Below are positions 6,689-13,099 of a stretch of 16,806 nucleotides of DNA, piece by piece. The notes under the pieces were generated by a model. It ran no database searches. It saw only the letters and a program-made list of their open reading frames with translations, and had not been told where the DNA came from. Source of the stretch: an uncultured Ruminococcus sp. (GTDB taxonomy: Bacteria > Bacillota > Clostridia > Oscillospirales > Ruminococcaceae); the NCBI GenBank assembly GCA_937894495.1, contig CALCRR010000345.1, positions 1 through 16,806 of the forward strand, in the 5' to 3' direction. Each line of letters starts with the position of its first letter. Position 1 is the first letter of the stretch. Both the position numbers and the translations under genes were made by a program.

Positions 6689-7615
6689 TTGGCATCAATT
6701 TTAATAACAGGAGCAAGCGGAATGATCGGTCAGTACCTGACCTCAAACCTGCTCCACAAAAAGCACCGTGTTTATGGCGTTGATTCAAAACCGAACGACT
6801 ACATCGGTTCCGACCCCAATTATACCTTTGTGCAGTGCGATATCACCGATAAAAATTCTATCAACTCGATAATCGAGAGCAATAAGATAGATGTTATAGT
6901 TCACCTGGCAAACTCAGTCGATAACGATATCGACCCCCTGGTGACCGATGCTGAGATGAAGAGGAGCAAGATCACAGACAAATTTATATACAGCGCTGCC
7001 GATGAAGCAGGCGTTACCAGCTTTATACTTTTAAGCACCACCGACGTTTACGGTCCCCAGAAGGGCAGAGAGCCGATACGTGAGACCACGGCAGAAAAGG
7101 GCACATCAAACTACGCCGTTATGAAGCAGACCAGCGAAAAGCTGATGCTGAAGGCTTTCAAAAAGTCTGATACCATACCCGTCATCGCAAGGGTAGCTCC
7201 CATCTACGATGCTGAGCATACCGAAAATCTCCACGCACACGTATTTGATGCAAAGGATAACGTAGGCTATATCTTTAACGAGGGTGAATACGGTTATACC
7301 TTCTGCTGCGTTTTCAATCTTATTGATTTCATAAACGGCATAATAAACGTGCCCACAGGCAGATATGACGGCGTTTACAACGTCTGCGACTCAAAGCAGA
7401 CCATAGCCAAGGACATTATAGATTATGAGAAAGAGCGCCACCGTATCGGTGCGGTGATACAGAAAAACCCCAGCGCTTTCAGTCTCAACAAGGGCAAGAT
7501 GAAGACCGACTACAGGTTCTTCGACCCATCGCTGTCCTTCAATAACTGGACCTTTGACAACACCAGGGCTAAGAGGATAGCCCCCATGAGGTGGACACTG
7601 GCAAACACAAAATAG
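6689..7615 (+). CDS. NAD(P)-dependent epimerase/dehydratase-like protein (extended SDR)
   Basis: A 308-residue cytoplasmic protein of the extended short-chain dehydrogenase/reductase type. The Rossmann motif GASGMIG is at residues 8-14, the adenine-pocket aspartate region CDITD follows, the active-site serine/threonine set LLSTTDVYG is at about 114-122, and the catalytic pair is in YAVMK (Y142, K146). This resembles nucleotide-sugar epimerases and dehydratases, but the C-terminal half gives no clear substrate. I prefer the TTG at 6689, because AAGGAG (6674-6679) lies nine bases before it and the product then begins MASILITGASG. The ATG at 6662 has no ribosome site and adds nine non-family residues. 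The stop codon TAG straddles the junction with the MITE-like element, so the original C-terminus may have been changed. Confidence 0.82.
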   Translation: MASILITGASGMIGQYLTSNLLHKKHRVYGVDSKPNDYIGSDPNYTFVQCDITDKNSINSIIESNKIDVIVHLANSVDNDIDPLVTDAEMKRSKITDKFIYSAADEAGVTSFILLSTTDVYGPQKGREPIRETTAEKGTSNYAVMKQTSEKLMLKAFKKSDTIPVIARVAPIYDAEHTENLHAHVFDAKDNVGYIFNEGEYGYTFCCVFNLIDFINGIINVPTGRYDGVYNVCDSKQTIAKDIIDYEKERHRIGAVIQKNPSAFSLNKGKMKTDYRFFDPSLSFNNWTFDNTRAKRIAPMRWTLANTK

Positions 7616-7776
7616 GGCGTGTTGACACTAAGCCTAACACACGTCTTTTTGGATATTTTTGTCCCGTTCGTCGTTAAAAATCCTTGCAGGGCGACAGCCC
7701 AACTGCGGATTTTTGCCTAGAACGGAACAAAAATATCTCAAAAATCTGCGTATCAGTTTAGTGTCAACACACCCTA
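7613..7776. mobile_element. MITE-like inverted-repeat element, about 160 bp, TA-flanked
   Basis: The ends GGGCGTGTTGACACTAA and, on the other strand, GGGTGTGTTGACACTAA are inverted repeats. Similarity between arms extends imperfectly for about 70 bases (GATATTTTTGTCCCGTTC against GATATTTTTGTTCCGTTC, then AAAAATCC). A short central segment has its own hairpin (GGGCGACAGCCC). TA dinucleotides flank both ends (7613-7614 and 7775-7776), fitting a TA target duplication. No coding capacity. A truncated second copy is at 971-1016. Confidence 0.8.
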
Positions 7777-7789
7777 ATAAACACGGCAA

Positions 7790-7820
7790 AAACGGAACGC
7801 CTGAGCGCTCCGTTTTTTTC
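7790..7820 (+). terminator. Intrinsic terminator between convergent genes, probably bidirectional
   Basis: Stem ACGGA-A-CGC (7792-7800), loop CTGA and GCG-C-TCCGT (7805-7813) with one internal mismatch, then a run of seven T from 7813. On the minus strand the same hairpin is followed by TTTT, so it may also end the pspC-side transcript. The epimerase transcript would reach it only after crossing the MITE-like element. Confidence 0.75.
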
Positions 7821-7853
7821 TGCCATAAGCTTTTTTCTGTCAGCCGGTGATGC

Positions 7854-8042
7854 TCACTTGAGATCGGGCAGTATCACAGCCGCTGCGAAGTAGAGAAGCA
7901 CTCCCCACCCTGTGCAGCAGCATACCGCTACCGTCGCTAAGCGCACAAGGCTCACATCTGCGTTGATGTAGTCTGCAAGTCCGCTGCAAACGCCGCATAC
8001 CATGCTGTCTGAACTTTTCCTGTATAATCTTCTTTTCTCCAT
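7854..8042 (-). CDS. PspC domain protein
   Basis: A 62-residue membrane protein made of a single PspC domain. The family motif GVCSGLADYINADVSLVRL is at about residues 17-35, followed by one hydrophobic helix (about 36-58) and a short polar end. Full-length PspC proteins are part of phage-shock-type envelope stress systems. Small single-domain versions like this one are common in Firmicutes, often near DUF1700/DUF4097 genes, as here. An unusual run of three cysteines (CCC, 41-43) lies in the membrane segment. The ATG at 8042 has a near-perfect AAAGGAGG ribosome site. The gene follows the DUF4097 gene on the same strand, with a MITE-like element filling the gap, and probably belongs to the PadR-controlled envelope cluster. 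Confidence 0.9.
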   Translation of the reverse strand: MEKRRLYRKSSDSMVCGVCSGLADYINADVSLVRLATVAVCCCTGWGVLLYFAAAVILPDLK

Positions 8043-8062
8043 AGTTATCCTCCTTTAGCTCT

Positions 8063-8164
8063 TATAGTAAACGACATTAGAAATTGCACTTTGTGAACGA
8101 GTAAAAGTTCGATTTATGCTTTTGCGAAGTTCACAAAGCAGCAATTTCAATGGCGTTTACTATA
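8063..8164. mobile_element. MITE-like element, 102 bp, inserted at the 3' end of the DUF4097 gene
   Basis: TATAGTAAACG (8063-8073) and CGTTTACTATA (8154-8164) are perfect terminal inverted repeats. The imperfect pairing continues inward (CATTAGAAATTGC against CATTGAAATTGC, and CTTTGTGAAC in both arms) to about 45 bases per arm around an AT-rich loop. Outer TA dinucleotides are consistent with TA target duplication. It has no coding capacity of its own, but its right part is read as the last codons of the neighbouring gene. It is unrelated in sequence to the element at 7613-7776. Confidence 0.8.
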
Positions 8165-9009
8165 AAGCCTCTGCCGCTGTCGGGGGCAGACTGCTGGTCT
8201 GTTGTTTCCTTTGTTTTCTGCTCCGGCTCATCATTGCCGTAGGTTATTTTTATCCTGCCTACGCCTGAGTCAGTTTTAATGCTGTATTTTCCGCCGCTGC
8301 CGAAGTCGCTCCTGGGGTTTGCAAGGCTCACATTGCAGCTGCCCACGCCGCAGTCTATATCTATATCTCCCTCAACTCTGCCTGCAAAGTCGACCTCGCC
8401 CACGCCGCAGTCAAAGTCAAGTCCGCCTGTGTAAGCGTCGGTAATGTTTATATCTCCCACGCCGCCGTCCAGGGTCAGCTCATTTTTAACGTTAATGCCC
8501 TTTATATTGAGCTCCCCTGCGCCGAAGTCGATGTCTGCGTCCTTGCAGCTAAGGTCCTCTACCACTACCTCGCCTGCGCCGCCCTCCAGCTTGAAGGTCT
8601 CATAGGTCTTATCGGGCAGCAGCACCGTCAGGTCACAGCTGCCGAAGCCGCTCTTGTCCCAGCTCACAAGCCCCAGGTCAAAGCCGAAGTCGCTGTCCAC
8701 CTTTATATCCAGCTTGCCGTCGGTGCTTATCACCAGCTCCTCGGGGGCGCTGCCGCTTATGTGTATCTGCGAGTCACTGCTCCTGCCGATGGTGAGCTTG
8801 CCTGCGGGGCAGCTTATCTTAACATCGTTTATGCTGCCTGCGTCTACATTGCGGTCAACATCTGTCAGCTTGTAGTATTTGCTCATATCCGTGTTATTAT
8901 AGTATATTATGCCGATCACCAGCAGCACAACGCCGAACACCAGCACCGCCAGTGAAGCTATCGAAAGTCCCCTGCCTACGGGGCTTTTTTTATTCTCAAA
9001 ACCGTTCAT
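8131..9009 (-). CDS. Membrane-anchored DUF4097 family beta-repeat protein
   Basis: A 292-residue protein with a short cytoplasmic N-terminus, one transmembrane helix at about residues 16-37 and a long extracellular region. That region contains repeated GAGE/GVGD/GVGE/GVGS turns separated by alternating hydrophobic strands (DIDFGAGELNI, DFDCGVGEVDF, DIDCGVGSCNV), the beta-helix-like pattern of DUF4097 proteins. Its role is unproven; context points to the cell envelope. ATG 9009 has GGAGG eight bases upstream and starts one base after the DUF1700 stop, so translation is coupled. The last ten or so residues (ending VNAIEIAAL) and the stop codon come from the MITE-like element at 8063-8164, so the native C-terminus has been replaced. 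Confidence 0.85.
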   Translation of the reverse strand: MNGFENKKSPVGRGLSIASLAVLVFGVVLLVIGIIYYNNTDMSKYYKLTDVDRNVDAGSINDVKISCPAGKLTIGRSSDSQIHISGSAPEELVISTDGKLDIKVDSDFGFDLGLVSWDKSGFGSCDLTVLLPDKTYETFKLEGGAGEVVVEDLSCKDADIDFGAGELNIKGINVKNELTLDGGVGDINITDAYTGGLDFDCGVGEVDFAGRVEGDIDIDCGVGSCNVSLANPRSDFGSGGKYSIKTDSGVGRIKITYGNDEPEQKTKETTDQQSAPDSGRGFIVNAIEIAAL

Positions 9010-9010
9010 C

Positions 9011-9715
9011 TCACATACCTCCTGCAAGTAACCTGCGAATGCCTTCCACCGCTCTTCTTATAAGGTCGATACCCGTTCCGAACAAAAAGCCCAGCACAGG
9101 TCTGGCTGCCAGCCCGAAAAGTCCCAGCGCTATGCAGCCGCCGCCCAGCAGACAAATAGCTATCGGCGGTACTGCAAACAGTGTGGCGAAGCCTGCTATG
9201 AGAAATCCCACACCTGCTGCCACAAGGGCGATGGTGACCCCCAGCATTCCTGCGAAAAGTCCTATCAGCAGACCGATAGCTCCCACCAGCAGACCTCCCC
9301 AGATGGGCGCTGTAAGCACAAGAATTATCACCTTCAGAATAAAATTGTTCCTGTTTCTCTGCGCCTGATCTCTGTTCACATCGCTGTAGCCGTTGTAGCT
9401 GTTGCTGAAAGCTGCGTTTGAAGAGTAGGTATATCCGCCGCCGTTATTCTGTCTCTGCCTTTCCTCATCGGGGACATTCACCTCGTCTATCATGAACTCA
9501 GCCTTGCCGTCGGCGTGTATGCCGTTTTCTATGAGTATCTCTCTTGCCAGCTCCTCGGGGTCCCCCAGCTGTGCGGCTGTAGCCTCCTCATTGGTCATGC
9601 CTGCGTCAAGAAAAAGCTCCTCATAATAGCTCATTGCGTCGTCTATCTCATCAGCGGCAAGACCGCCCTGCTCTAGCTTATGTCTCATTTTAGTAAGAAA
9701 TTCAAGCCGTTTCAT
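9011..9715 (-). CDS. DUF1700 family membrane protein
   Basis: A 234-residue protein. Residues 1 to about 70 form the conserved helical N-terminal domain (KRLEFLTKMRHKL, DAMSYYEELFLDAG, LGDPEELAREI). A Gln/Asn/Ser-rich linker follows (about 85-125), then a very hydrophobic Gly/Ala/Leu-rich C-terminus that should cross the membrane several times. DUF1700 genes usually follow a PadR regulator and precede DUF4097 genes, exactly the order here; they are thought to be linked to envelope functions but are poorly characterised. I chose ATG 9715, since GGGGGAAG lies just upstream; an ATG five codons earlier has no ribosome site. The start overlaps the padR gene by 14 bases, and the downstream gene begins one base after the stop. 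Confidence 0.88.
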   Translation of the reverse strand: MKRLEFLTKMRHKLEQGGLAADEIDDAMSYYEELFLDAGMTNEEATAAQLGDPEELAREILIENGIHADGKAEFMIDEVNVPDEERQRQNNGGGYTYSSNAAFSNSYNGYSDVNRDQAQRNRNNFILKVIILVLTAPIWGGLLVGAIGLLIGLFAGMLGVTIALVAAGVGFLIAGFATLFAVPPIAICLLGGGCIALGLFGLAARPVLGFLFGTGIDLIRRAVEGIRRLLAGGM

Positions 9716-10031
9716 CAGCGCTTCCCCCATTCATCAAAATACTGTCTACCTTCCTTTTATGCTGCGTCCACTGGTCACGGTAGTCATCCAGCGCCAGCGT
9801 GCCGCTTTCGGTAATGTGGTAATACCTTCTGTTCCTGCCCATATACTCACGGTCGTAAGTATCCAGCATATTGTTTTTTTGCAGTCTCCTCAGCACCGGG
9901 TAAAGGGTGGACTCGGAAACATCTACTGCTTTTCTCAGATACTGGGTTATCTCATATCCGTAGGTATCTCCCTTTTCCACTACGGATAGCACCATCGAGT
10001 CAAGCAGACCTGCGCTTATGGGAAAGCTCAT
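9702..10031 (-). CDS. PadR family winged-helix transcriptional regulator
   Basis: A 109-residue regulator of the short PadR class (normally about 105-115 residues). Signatures are the N-terminal helix SAGLLDSMVLSVVEKGDTYGYEI (6-28), the recognition-helix segment SESTLYPVLRRLQKNNML (39-56), the wing GRNRRYYHIT (65-74) and a C-terminal dimerisation helix. ATG 10031 has AAAGGAGG at ideal spacing. A longer frame runs into the MITE-like element and is not a credible start. It is the first gene of the PadR-DUF1700-DUF4097 cluster and overlaps the next by 14 bases. PadR proteins commonly repress their own operon. The 21-bp palindrome over the promoter at 10339-10359 is a likely binding site (inference). 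The effector is unknown. Confidence 0.93.
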   Translation of the reverse strand: MSFPISAGLLDSMVLSVVEKGDTYGYEITQYLRKAVDVSESTLYPVLRRLQKNNMLDTYDREYMGRNRRYYHITESGTLALDDYRDQWTQHKRKVDSILMNGGSADETA

Positions 10032-10052
10032 ACATTTATCCTCCTTTGTTTT

Positions 10053-10226
10053 AGGCAATACCGCACAACTATTGTGCGTCAGAAACGCAGTCAGAAATTT
10101 CGTCAGATTGCCTAAATTTGACGCAGGCTTGCTGGCGCAAGTCAAGGAGAATTTGGGCAATATGACGGAATTTATGCAAGTTTATGACGTGCAAAGCCGT
10201 CAGGCGGTAGTTGTGCTGTGTTGCCT
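10053..10226. mobile_element. MITE-like element, 174 bp, in the PadR operon leader
   Basis: The ends read AGGCAATACCGCACAACTA on one side and, reversed, AGGCAACACAGCACAACTA on the other. Further in, AAATTTCGTCAGATTGCC corresponds to AAATTCCGTCATATTGCC in the opposite arm. Internal hairpins include GCACAA/TTGTGC (10063-10077). There is no transposase. The element is unlike the two at 7613 and 8063. It sits between the promoter at 10341-10369 and the padR ribosome site, so it would be transcribed as a folded leader. Confidence 0.75.
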
Positions 10227-10338
10227 TTATTCAGCTGTAAGCTTCGGGAGCTCCCGGGCGGCTTTGTAAGCTTTCAGCTCCTGCCGTTTCTGCTCCCTCC
10301 GGCATACCTTGTTTTTGTCTAATATTGTTTTGTTGAGT

Positions 10339-10359
10339 ATATTATACGCCGTATAATAT
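10339..10359. promoter_or_regulatory. Perfect 21-bp palindrome, probable PadR operator
   Basis: Arms ATATTATACG (10339-10348) and CGTATAATAT (10350-10359) are exact inverted repeats around a single C. The palindrome contains the minus-strand -10 of the PadR operon, so a bound dimer would block transcription. Its other arm also contains a TATAAT on the plus strand. That PadR binds here is inference from position and symmetry. Confidence 0.65.
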
Positions 10360-10369
10360 TATTTATCAA
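10341..10369 (-). promoter_or_regulatory. Promoter of the padR-DUF1700-DUF4097 operon
   Basis: On the minus strand, TTGATA (10369-10364), 17 bases, then TATAAT (10346-10341). Transcription would begin near 10334, giving a leader of about 300 bases that contains the MITE-like element. The stretch 10227-10330 also holds direct repeats of GTAAGCTT and the palindrome GGGAGCTCCC. Confidence 0.75.
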
Positions 10370-10446
10370 TACATTATCCCCATCTTTGTAGACCTGCACA
10401 ACTTTCAACGCTAATTATAGTGCAATTAACACAATTTTTGCTTATT

Positions 10447-10474
10447 TTGCTGTAAAATACTGTAAATGTATAAT
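10447..10474 (+). promoter_or_regulatory. Putative promoter of spoVAC
   Basis: TTGCTG (10447-10452), 16 bases, TATAAT (10469-10474). It resembles a housekeeping sigma-A promoter. I do not see a sigma-G type site, which would be expected for spoVA genes in a spore-former. Confidence 0.5.
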
Positions 10475-10537
10475 CCCCAAAAGCATGGAAATCATAATTT
10501 TGCAAGAAAAAAATCTCACCGAAAGGAGAATTTCATC

Positions 10538-11014
10538 ATGGAAACAACAGCCAGCCGCAGCGGCTATAACCAACGCATAGGCATAAGCAAGGCGCAGTAC
10601 AGCGAAATGTGCAAAAAAGCCTCCGACGGCACAAAATGGTGGCTCACCATACCCAAAGCATTCATCATCGGCGGAGCTATCTGCGCCTTCGGGCAGGTGA
10701 TATTTGATATCTACAGCAGCTTCGGGCTGAGTGACGACATCACAGCCTCCTGCGTATCACTCACCCTTATTTTCATATCGGTGCTGCTGACAGGTCCGGG
10801 GCTTTACGAGAAGATAGCAAAGCACGCAGGCGCAGGCACGCTGGTCCCCATAACAGGCTTCGCAAACTCCGTGGCTGCCCCCGCCCTTGAGTTCAAAACA
10901 GAGGGCATGGTGACAGGCATCGGCGCCAAAATTTTCGTCATCTGCGGCCCTGTTATCCTCTACGGCACTCTGGCAAGCATCATCTACGGTGCGATATACT
11001 ATGCCCTGAACTGA
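10538..11014 (+). CDS. spoVAC: Stage V sporulation protein AC (orphan)
   Basis: A 158-residue membrane protein of the SpoVAC/SpoVAEB family. In spore-formers SpoVAC is part of the inner-membrane channel that moves calcium dipicolinate into the forespore and out at germination. Signatures are the N-terminal KAQYSEMCKKAS, the first membrane segment IIGGAICAFGQ, the LTGPGLYEKIAKHAGAGTLVPITGF motif (about 90-115) and NSVAAPALEFKTEGMVTG. At least four hydrophobic helices are visible. ATG 10538 has AAAGGAG upstream; an earlier in-frame ATG lacks one. Normally spoVAC is followed by spoVAD and spoVAE, but here a hairpin and the rplA region follow. It is divergent from padR. The family call is firm; a role in sporulation is not shown. 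Confidence 0.93.
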   Translation: METTASRSGYNQRIGISKAQYSEMCKKASDGTKWWLTIPKAFIIGGAICAFGQVIFDIYSSFGLSDDITASCVSLTLIFISVLLTGPGLYEKIAKHAGAGTLVPITGFANSVAAPALEFKTEGMVTGIGAKIFVICGPVILYGTLASIIYGAIYYALN

Positions 11015-11064
11015 TCTTGGCAGACCGCCTTCCCCAAAGCACAGGCGTAATATAGATATTTTTT

Positions 11065-11108
11065 AAGGCACTTCTGTTAAGAAAATAACAAAAGTGCCTT
11101 TGATTTTA
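11065..11108 (+). terminator. Probable terminator after spoVAC
   Basis: AAGGCACTT (11065-11073) pairs with AAGTGCCTT (11092-11100), and TGTTA (11075-11079) with TAACA (11086-11090), around a six-base loop. A weak T-rich tail (TTTGATTTTACTT) follows on the plus strand. Confidence 0.6.
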
Positions 11109-11171
11109 CTTGGTGCAGCGCCTGCTGAAAGAAATAAAAGTCTTTGGAAAGGTTTTCCCCAGAAAAAACCA

Positions 11172-11206
11172 CAAAAAAGGCACTTCCGAAGCTCAGAAGT
11201 GCCTTA
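11172..11206 (-). terminator. Terminator of the rpmG-secE-nusG-rplK-rplA operon
   Basis: A perfect ten-base stem, AAGGCACTTC (11177-11186) with GAAGTGCCTT (11196-11205), and a nine-base loop. On the minus strand the stem is followed by a run of T (11178-11173). It lies 21 bases after the rplA stop. Its stem repeats the sequence of the hairpin at 11065-11100. Confidence 0.88.
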
Positions 11207-11226
11207 AAAATTTCATTCTTTTCGCA

Positions 11227-11922
11227 TTAGTTACCGTACTTAGCAGTGCTTACCTTTATTCCGGGGCCCATTGTTGAAGCAACGGTTATGCTCTTGAGAT
11301 ACTGACCCTTTGCAGCTGCAGGCTTAGCCTTAACTACAGCGTCAACCAGAGTGTTGAAGTTCTGCTCCAGCTTCTCAACGCCGAATGAAGCCTTGCCGAT
11401 AGGGCAGTGAATGATGTTTGTCTTGTCAAGACGGTACTCGATCTTACCTGCCTTAGCGTCTGTAACAGCCTTGGCAACGTCAGGTGTGACTGTGCCTGCC
11501 TTGGGGTTAGGCATAAGACCTCTGGGTCCCAGGACCTTACCGAGTCTGCCCACAACGCCCATCATATCGGGTGAAGCGATAACAACGTCAAAGTCCATCC
11601 AGCCTTCCTTCTGGATCTTGTCAACATAGTCGAGTCCGCCGACATACTCAGCGCCTGCTGCCTGTGCAGCCTCAAACTTATCCTCCTTGCAGAATACAAG
11701 AACTCTTACCTTCTTGCCTGTGCCGTTAGGAAGAACAACTGCGCCCCTGACCTGCTGGTCAGCGTGTCTTGAGTCAACGCCAAGACGAATGTGCAGCTCG
11801 ATAGTCTCATCGAACTTAGCCTTAGCATTGGTTGCCGCAAGCTCAAGAGCTTCGGCTGCGTCATATTGCTTAGCCTTGTCAACAGTCTTTACGCTGTCAA
11901 CATACTTCTTGCCATGTTTCAT
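11227..11922 (-). CDS. rplA: 50S ribosomal protein L1
   Basis: The 231-residue L1 protein of the ribosomal L1 stalk, which also acts as a translational repressor of its own operon by binding an mRNA mimic of the 23S site. Full length, beginning [16 protein letters not shown], with the conserved [21 protein letters not shown] segment and the [23 protein letters not shown] signature near the middle. ATG 11922 has GAGGAGG upstream. It is the last gene of the operon, 57 bases after rplK. That gap contains one of two L1-binding-like motifs. A terminator follows, and rplJ/rplL, often next in Firmicutes, are absent. Confidence 0.98.
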   Translation of the reverse strand: MKHGKKYVDSVKTVDKAKQYDAAEALELAATNAKAKFDETIELHIRLGVDSRHADQQVRGAVVLPNGTGKKVRVLVFCKEDKFEAAQAAGAEYVGGLDYVDKIQKEGWMDFDVVIASPDMMGVVGRLGKVLGPRGLMPNPKAGTVTPDVAKAVTDAKAGKIEYRLDKTNIIHCPIGKASFGVEKLEQNFNTLVDAVVKAKPAAAKGQYLKSITVASTMGPGIKVSTAKYGN

Positions 11923-11942
11923 TAAAATTTCCTCCTCATTAA

Positions 11943-11969
11943 GTGGTATAGCGGAATAATCCTCCCACC
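11943..11969 (-). promoter_or_regulatory. L1-binding-like RNA motif before rplA
   Basis: In the mRNA sense, GGTGGGAGG (11969-11961) pairs with TATACCAC (11950-11943) around an asymmetric loop. GUGGGAG opposite UACCAC is the signature of the L1-binding stem of 23S rRNA. The motif sits between rplK and rplA, immediately upstream of the rplA ribosome site. Confidence 0.7.
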
Positions 11970-11979
11970 ATTACACGTA

Positions 11980-12405
11980 TCAACCCTCGACTACAACGCC
12001 CATCGAACGGCAGGTGCCCTCGATCATGCTCATAGCGCTCTCAATGTTAGCAGCGTTAAGGTCGGGCATTTTCTGCTCGGCAATAGCCTGGACCTGTGCC
12101 TTTGTGATCTTAGCTACCTTTGTCTTGTTAGGCTCGCCCGAGCCTGACTCGATCTTGCAGACCTTCTTGATAAGAACAGCTGCAGGGGGAGTCTTTGTGA
12201 TAAATGTAAAGGATCTGTCGGCATAAACTGTGATAACAACAGGGATTATAAGACCGATGTCGTTCTTTGTCCTCTCGTTGAAATCCTTTGTGAATGCCAT
12301 AATGTTAACACCGTGCTGACCGAGTGCCGGACCAACCGGGGGTGCAGGAGTTGCCTTTCCTGCAGGGATCTGAAGCTTGATATAGCCTACTACCTTCTGT
12401 GCCAT
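11980..12405 (-). CDS. rplK: 50S ribosomal protein L11
   Basis: The 141-residue L11 protein, which forms the GTPase-associated centre with 23S rRNA and takes part in factor binding and the RelA response. It is full length: [38 protein letters not shown] at the N-terminus, the RNA-binding C-terminal domain from about residue 75, and the SMGVVVEG end. ATG 12405 is preceded by GGAGGTG. It lies 124 bases after nusG; that interval contains an L1-binding-like motif, so translation of rplK is probably repressed by free L1. rplA follows after 57 bases. Confidence 0.98.
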   Translation of the reverse strand: MAQKVVGYIKLQIPAGKATPAPPVGPALGQHGVNIMAFTKDFNERTKNDIGLIIPVVITVYADRSFTFITKTPPAAVLIKKVCKIESGSGEPNKTKVAKITKAQVQAIAEQKMPDLNAANIESAMSMIEGTCRSMGVVVEG

Positions 12406-12427
12406 TATATTGCACCTCCATAATTAA

Positions 12428-12460
12428 GTGGTAAGGCGAACCGCTTTGCGGCTCTCCCAC
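12428..12460 (-). promoter_or_regulatory. L1-binding-like RNA motif in the rplK leader
   Basis: In the mRNA sense, GTGGGAG (12460-12454) pairs with TACCAC (12433-12428). An inner stem CCGC/GCGG with an AAA loop closes the hairpin. The combination GUGGGAG-CCGCAA...UACCAC closely resembles helix 76-78 of the 23S L1 stalk, so this is a strong candidate for L1 autoregulation. Confidence 0.8.
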
Positions 12461-12529
12461 GTTTTGGAAGCTTAACTTCCATTTTACGTATGCGGACGTT
12501 TACGCCCATTGCTTTTCCTTAAGCCTTTG

Positions 12530-13057
12530 TCAGCTCTCACGCTGCACCTGTGTTATAGGCAGCGTTACCGAGGTCTCACGTCCGAACATGGAGACTGTCA
12601 CATCAACAGTCCTGGCGTCAAGGTCGATACTGCCCACAACGCCTGTAAATCCGTCGAAGCTTCCTCCGATGACCTGAACGTTATCCCCTTCCTTGAGGTC
12701 TACCTCAACTGCAGCTGCGCCTGTATCAACGCCCAGCGCCTCAACTTCCTTATCAGAAAGGGGCACAGGCTTGGACCCGGGGCCAACAAAGCCCGTAACA
12801 CCTCTGGTATTTCTCACGATATACCATGAGTCGTCTGTGAGCACCATTTTTACAAGCACATAGCTGGGGAAAAGCTTTTTTTCTACCTCACTGGTCTTAT
12901 CGCCCTTTATCTCGGTAACAGTTTCCATCGGGATCCTTACCTCGGGGATAAGCTCGTGAAGCTTACGGTTTTCAACAACCTTTTCAATATTTTGCGCCAC
13001 CTTATTCTCATAACCCGAATAGGTGTGAACTACATACCATTTTGCTTCTTCTGCCAT
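12530..13057 (-). CDS. nusG: Transcription elongation/antitermination factor NusG
   Basis: A 175-residue NusG that binds RNA polymerase and modulates pausing, termination and transcription-translation coupling. The N-terminal NGN domain starts AKWYVVHTYSGYENKV and includes the LFPSYVLVKM and WYIVRNTRGVTGFVG segments. The C-terminal KOW domain is GDNVQVIGGSFDGFTGVVGSID (about 124-145). The length is normal. ATG 13057 has TGGAGGT upstream. It is the third gene of the operon, 42 bases after secE. Confidence 0.98.
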   Translation of the reverse strand: MAEEAKWYVVHTYSGYENKVAQNIEKVVENRKLHELIPEVRIPMETVTEIKGDKTSEVEKKLFPSYVLVKMVLTDDSWYIVRNTRGVTGFVGPGSKPVPLSDKEVEALGVDTGAAAVEVDLKEGDNVQVIGGSFDGFTGVVGSIDLDARTVDVTVSMFGRETSVTLPITQVQRES

Positions 13058-13099
13058 GCTTTACCTCCATATTGACGCTGTCAAAACCGATCAGGCAAT

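Noticed and set aside
7613..7776. Insertion sequence with transposase
   Set aside because: The element is about 160 bp with no coding capacity; only the non-autonomous, MITE-like description is supported.
10032..10160. Extended N-terminus of PadR (43 additional codons)
   Set aside because: The extra codons translate the MITE-like element. The ATG at 10031 has an excellent ribosome site and gives the normal family length.
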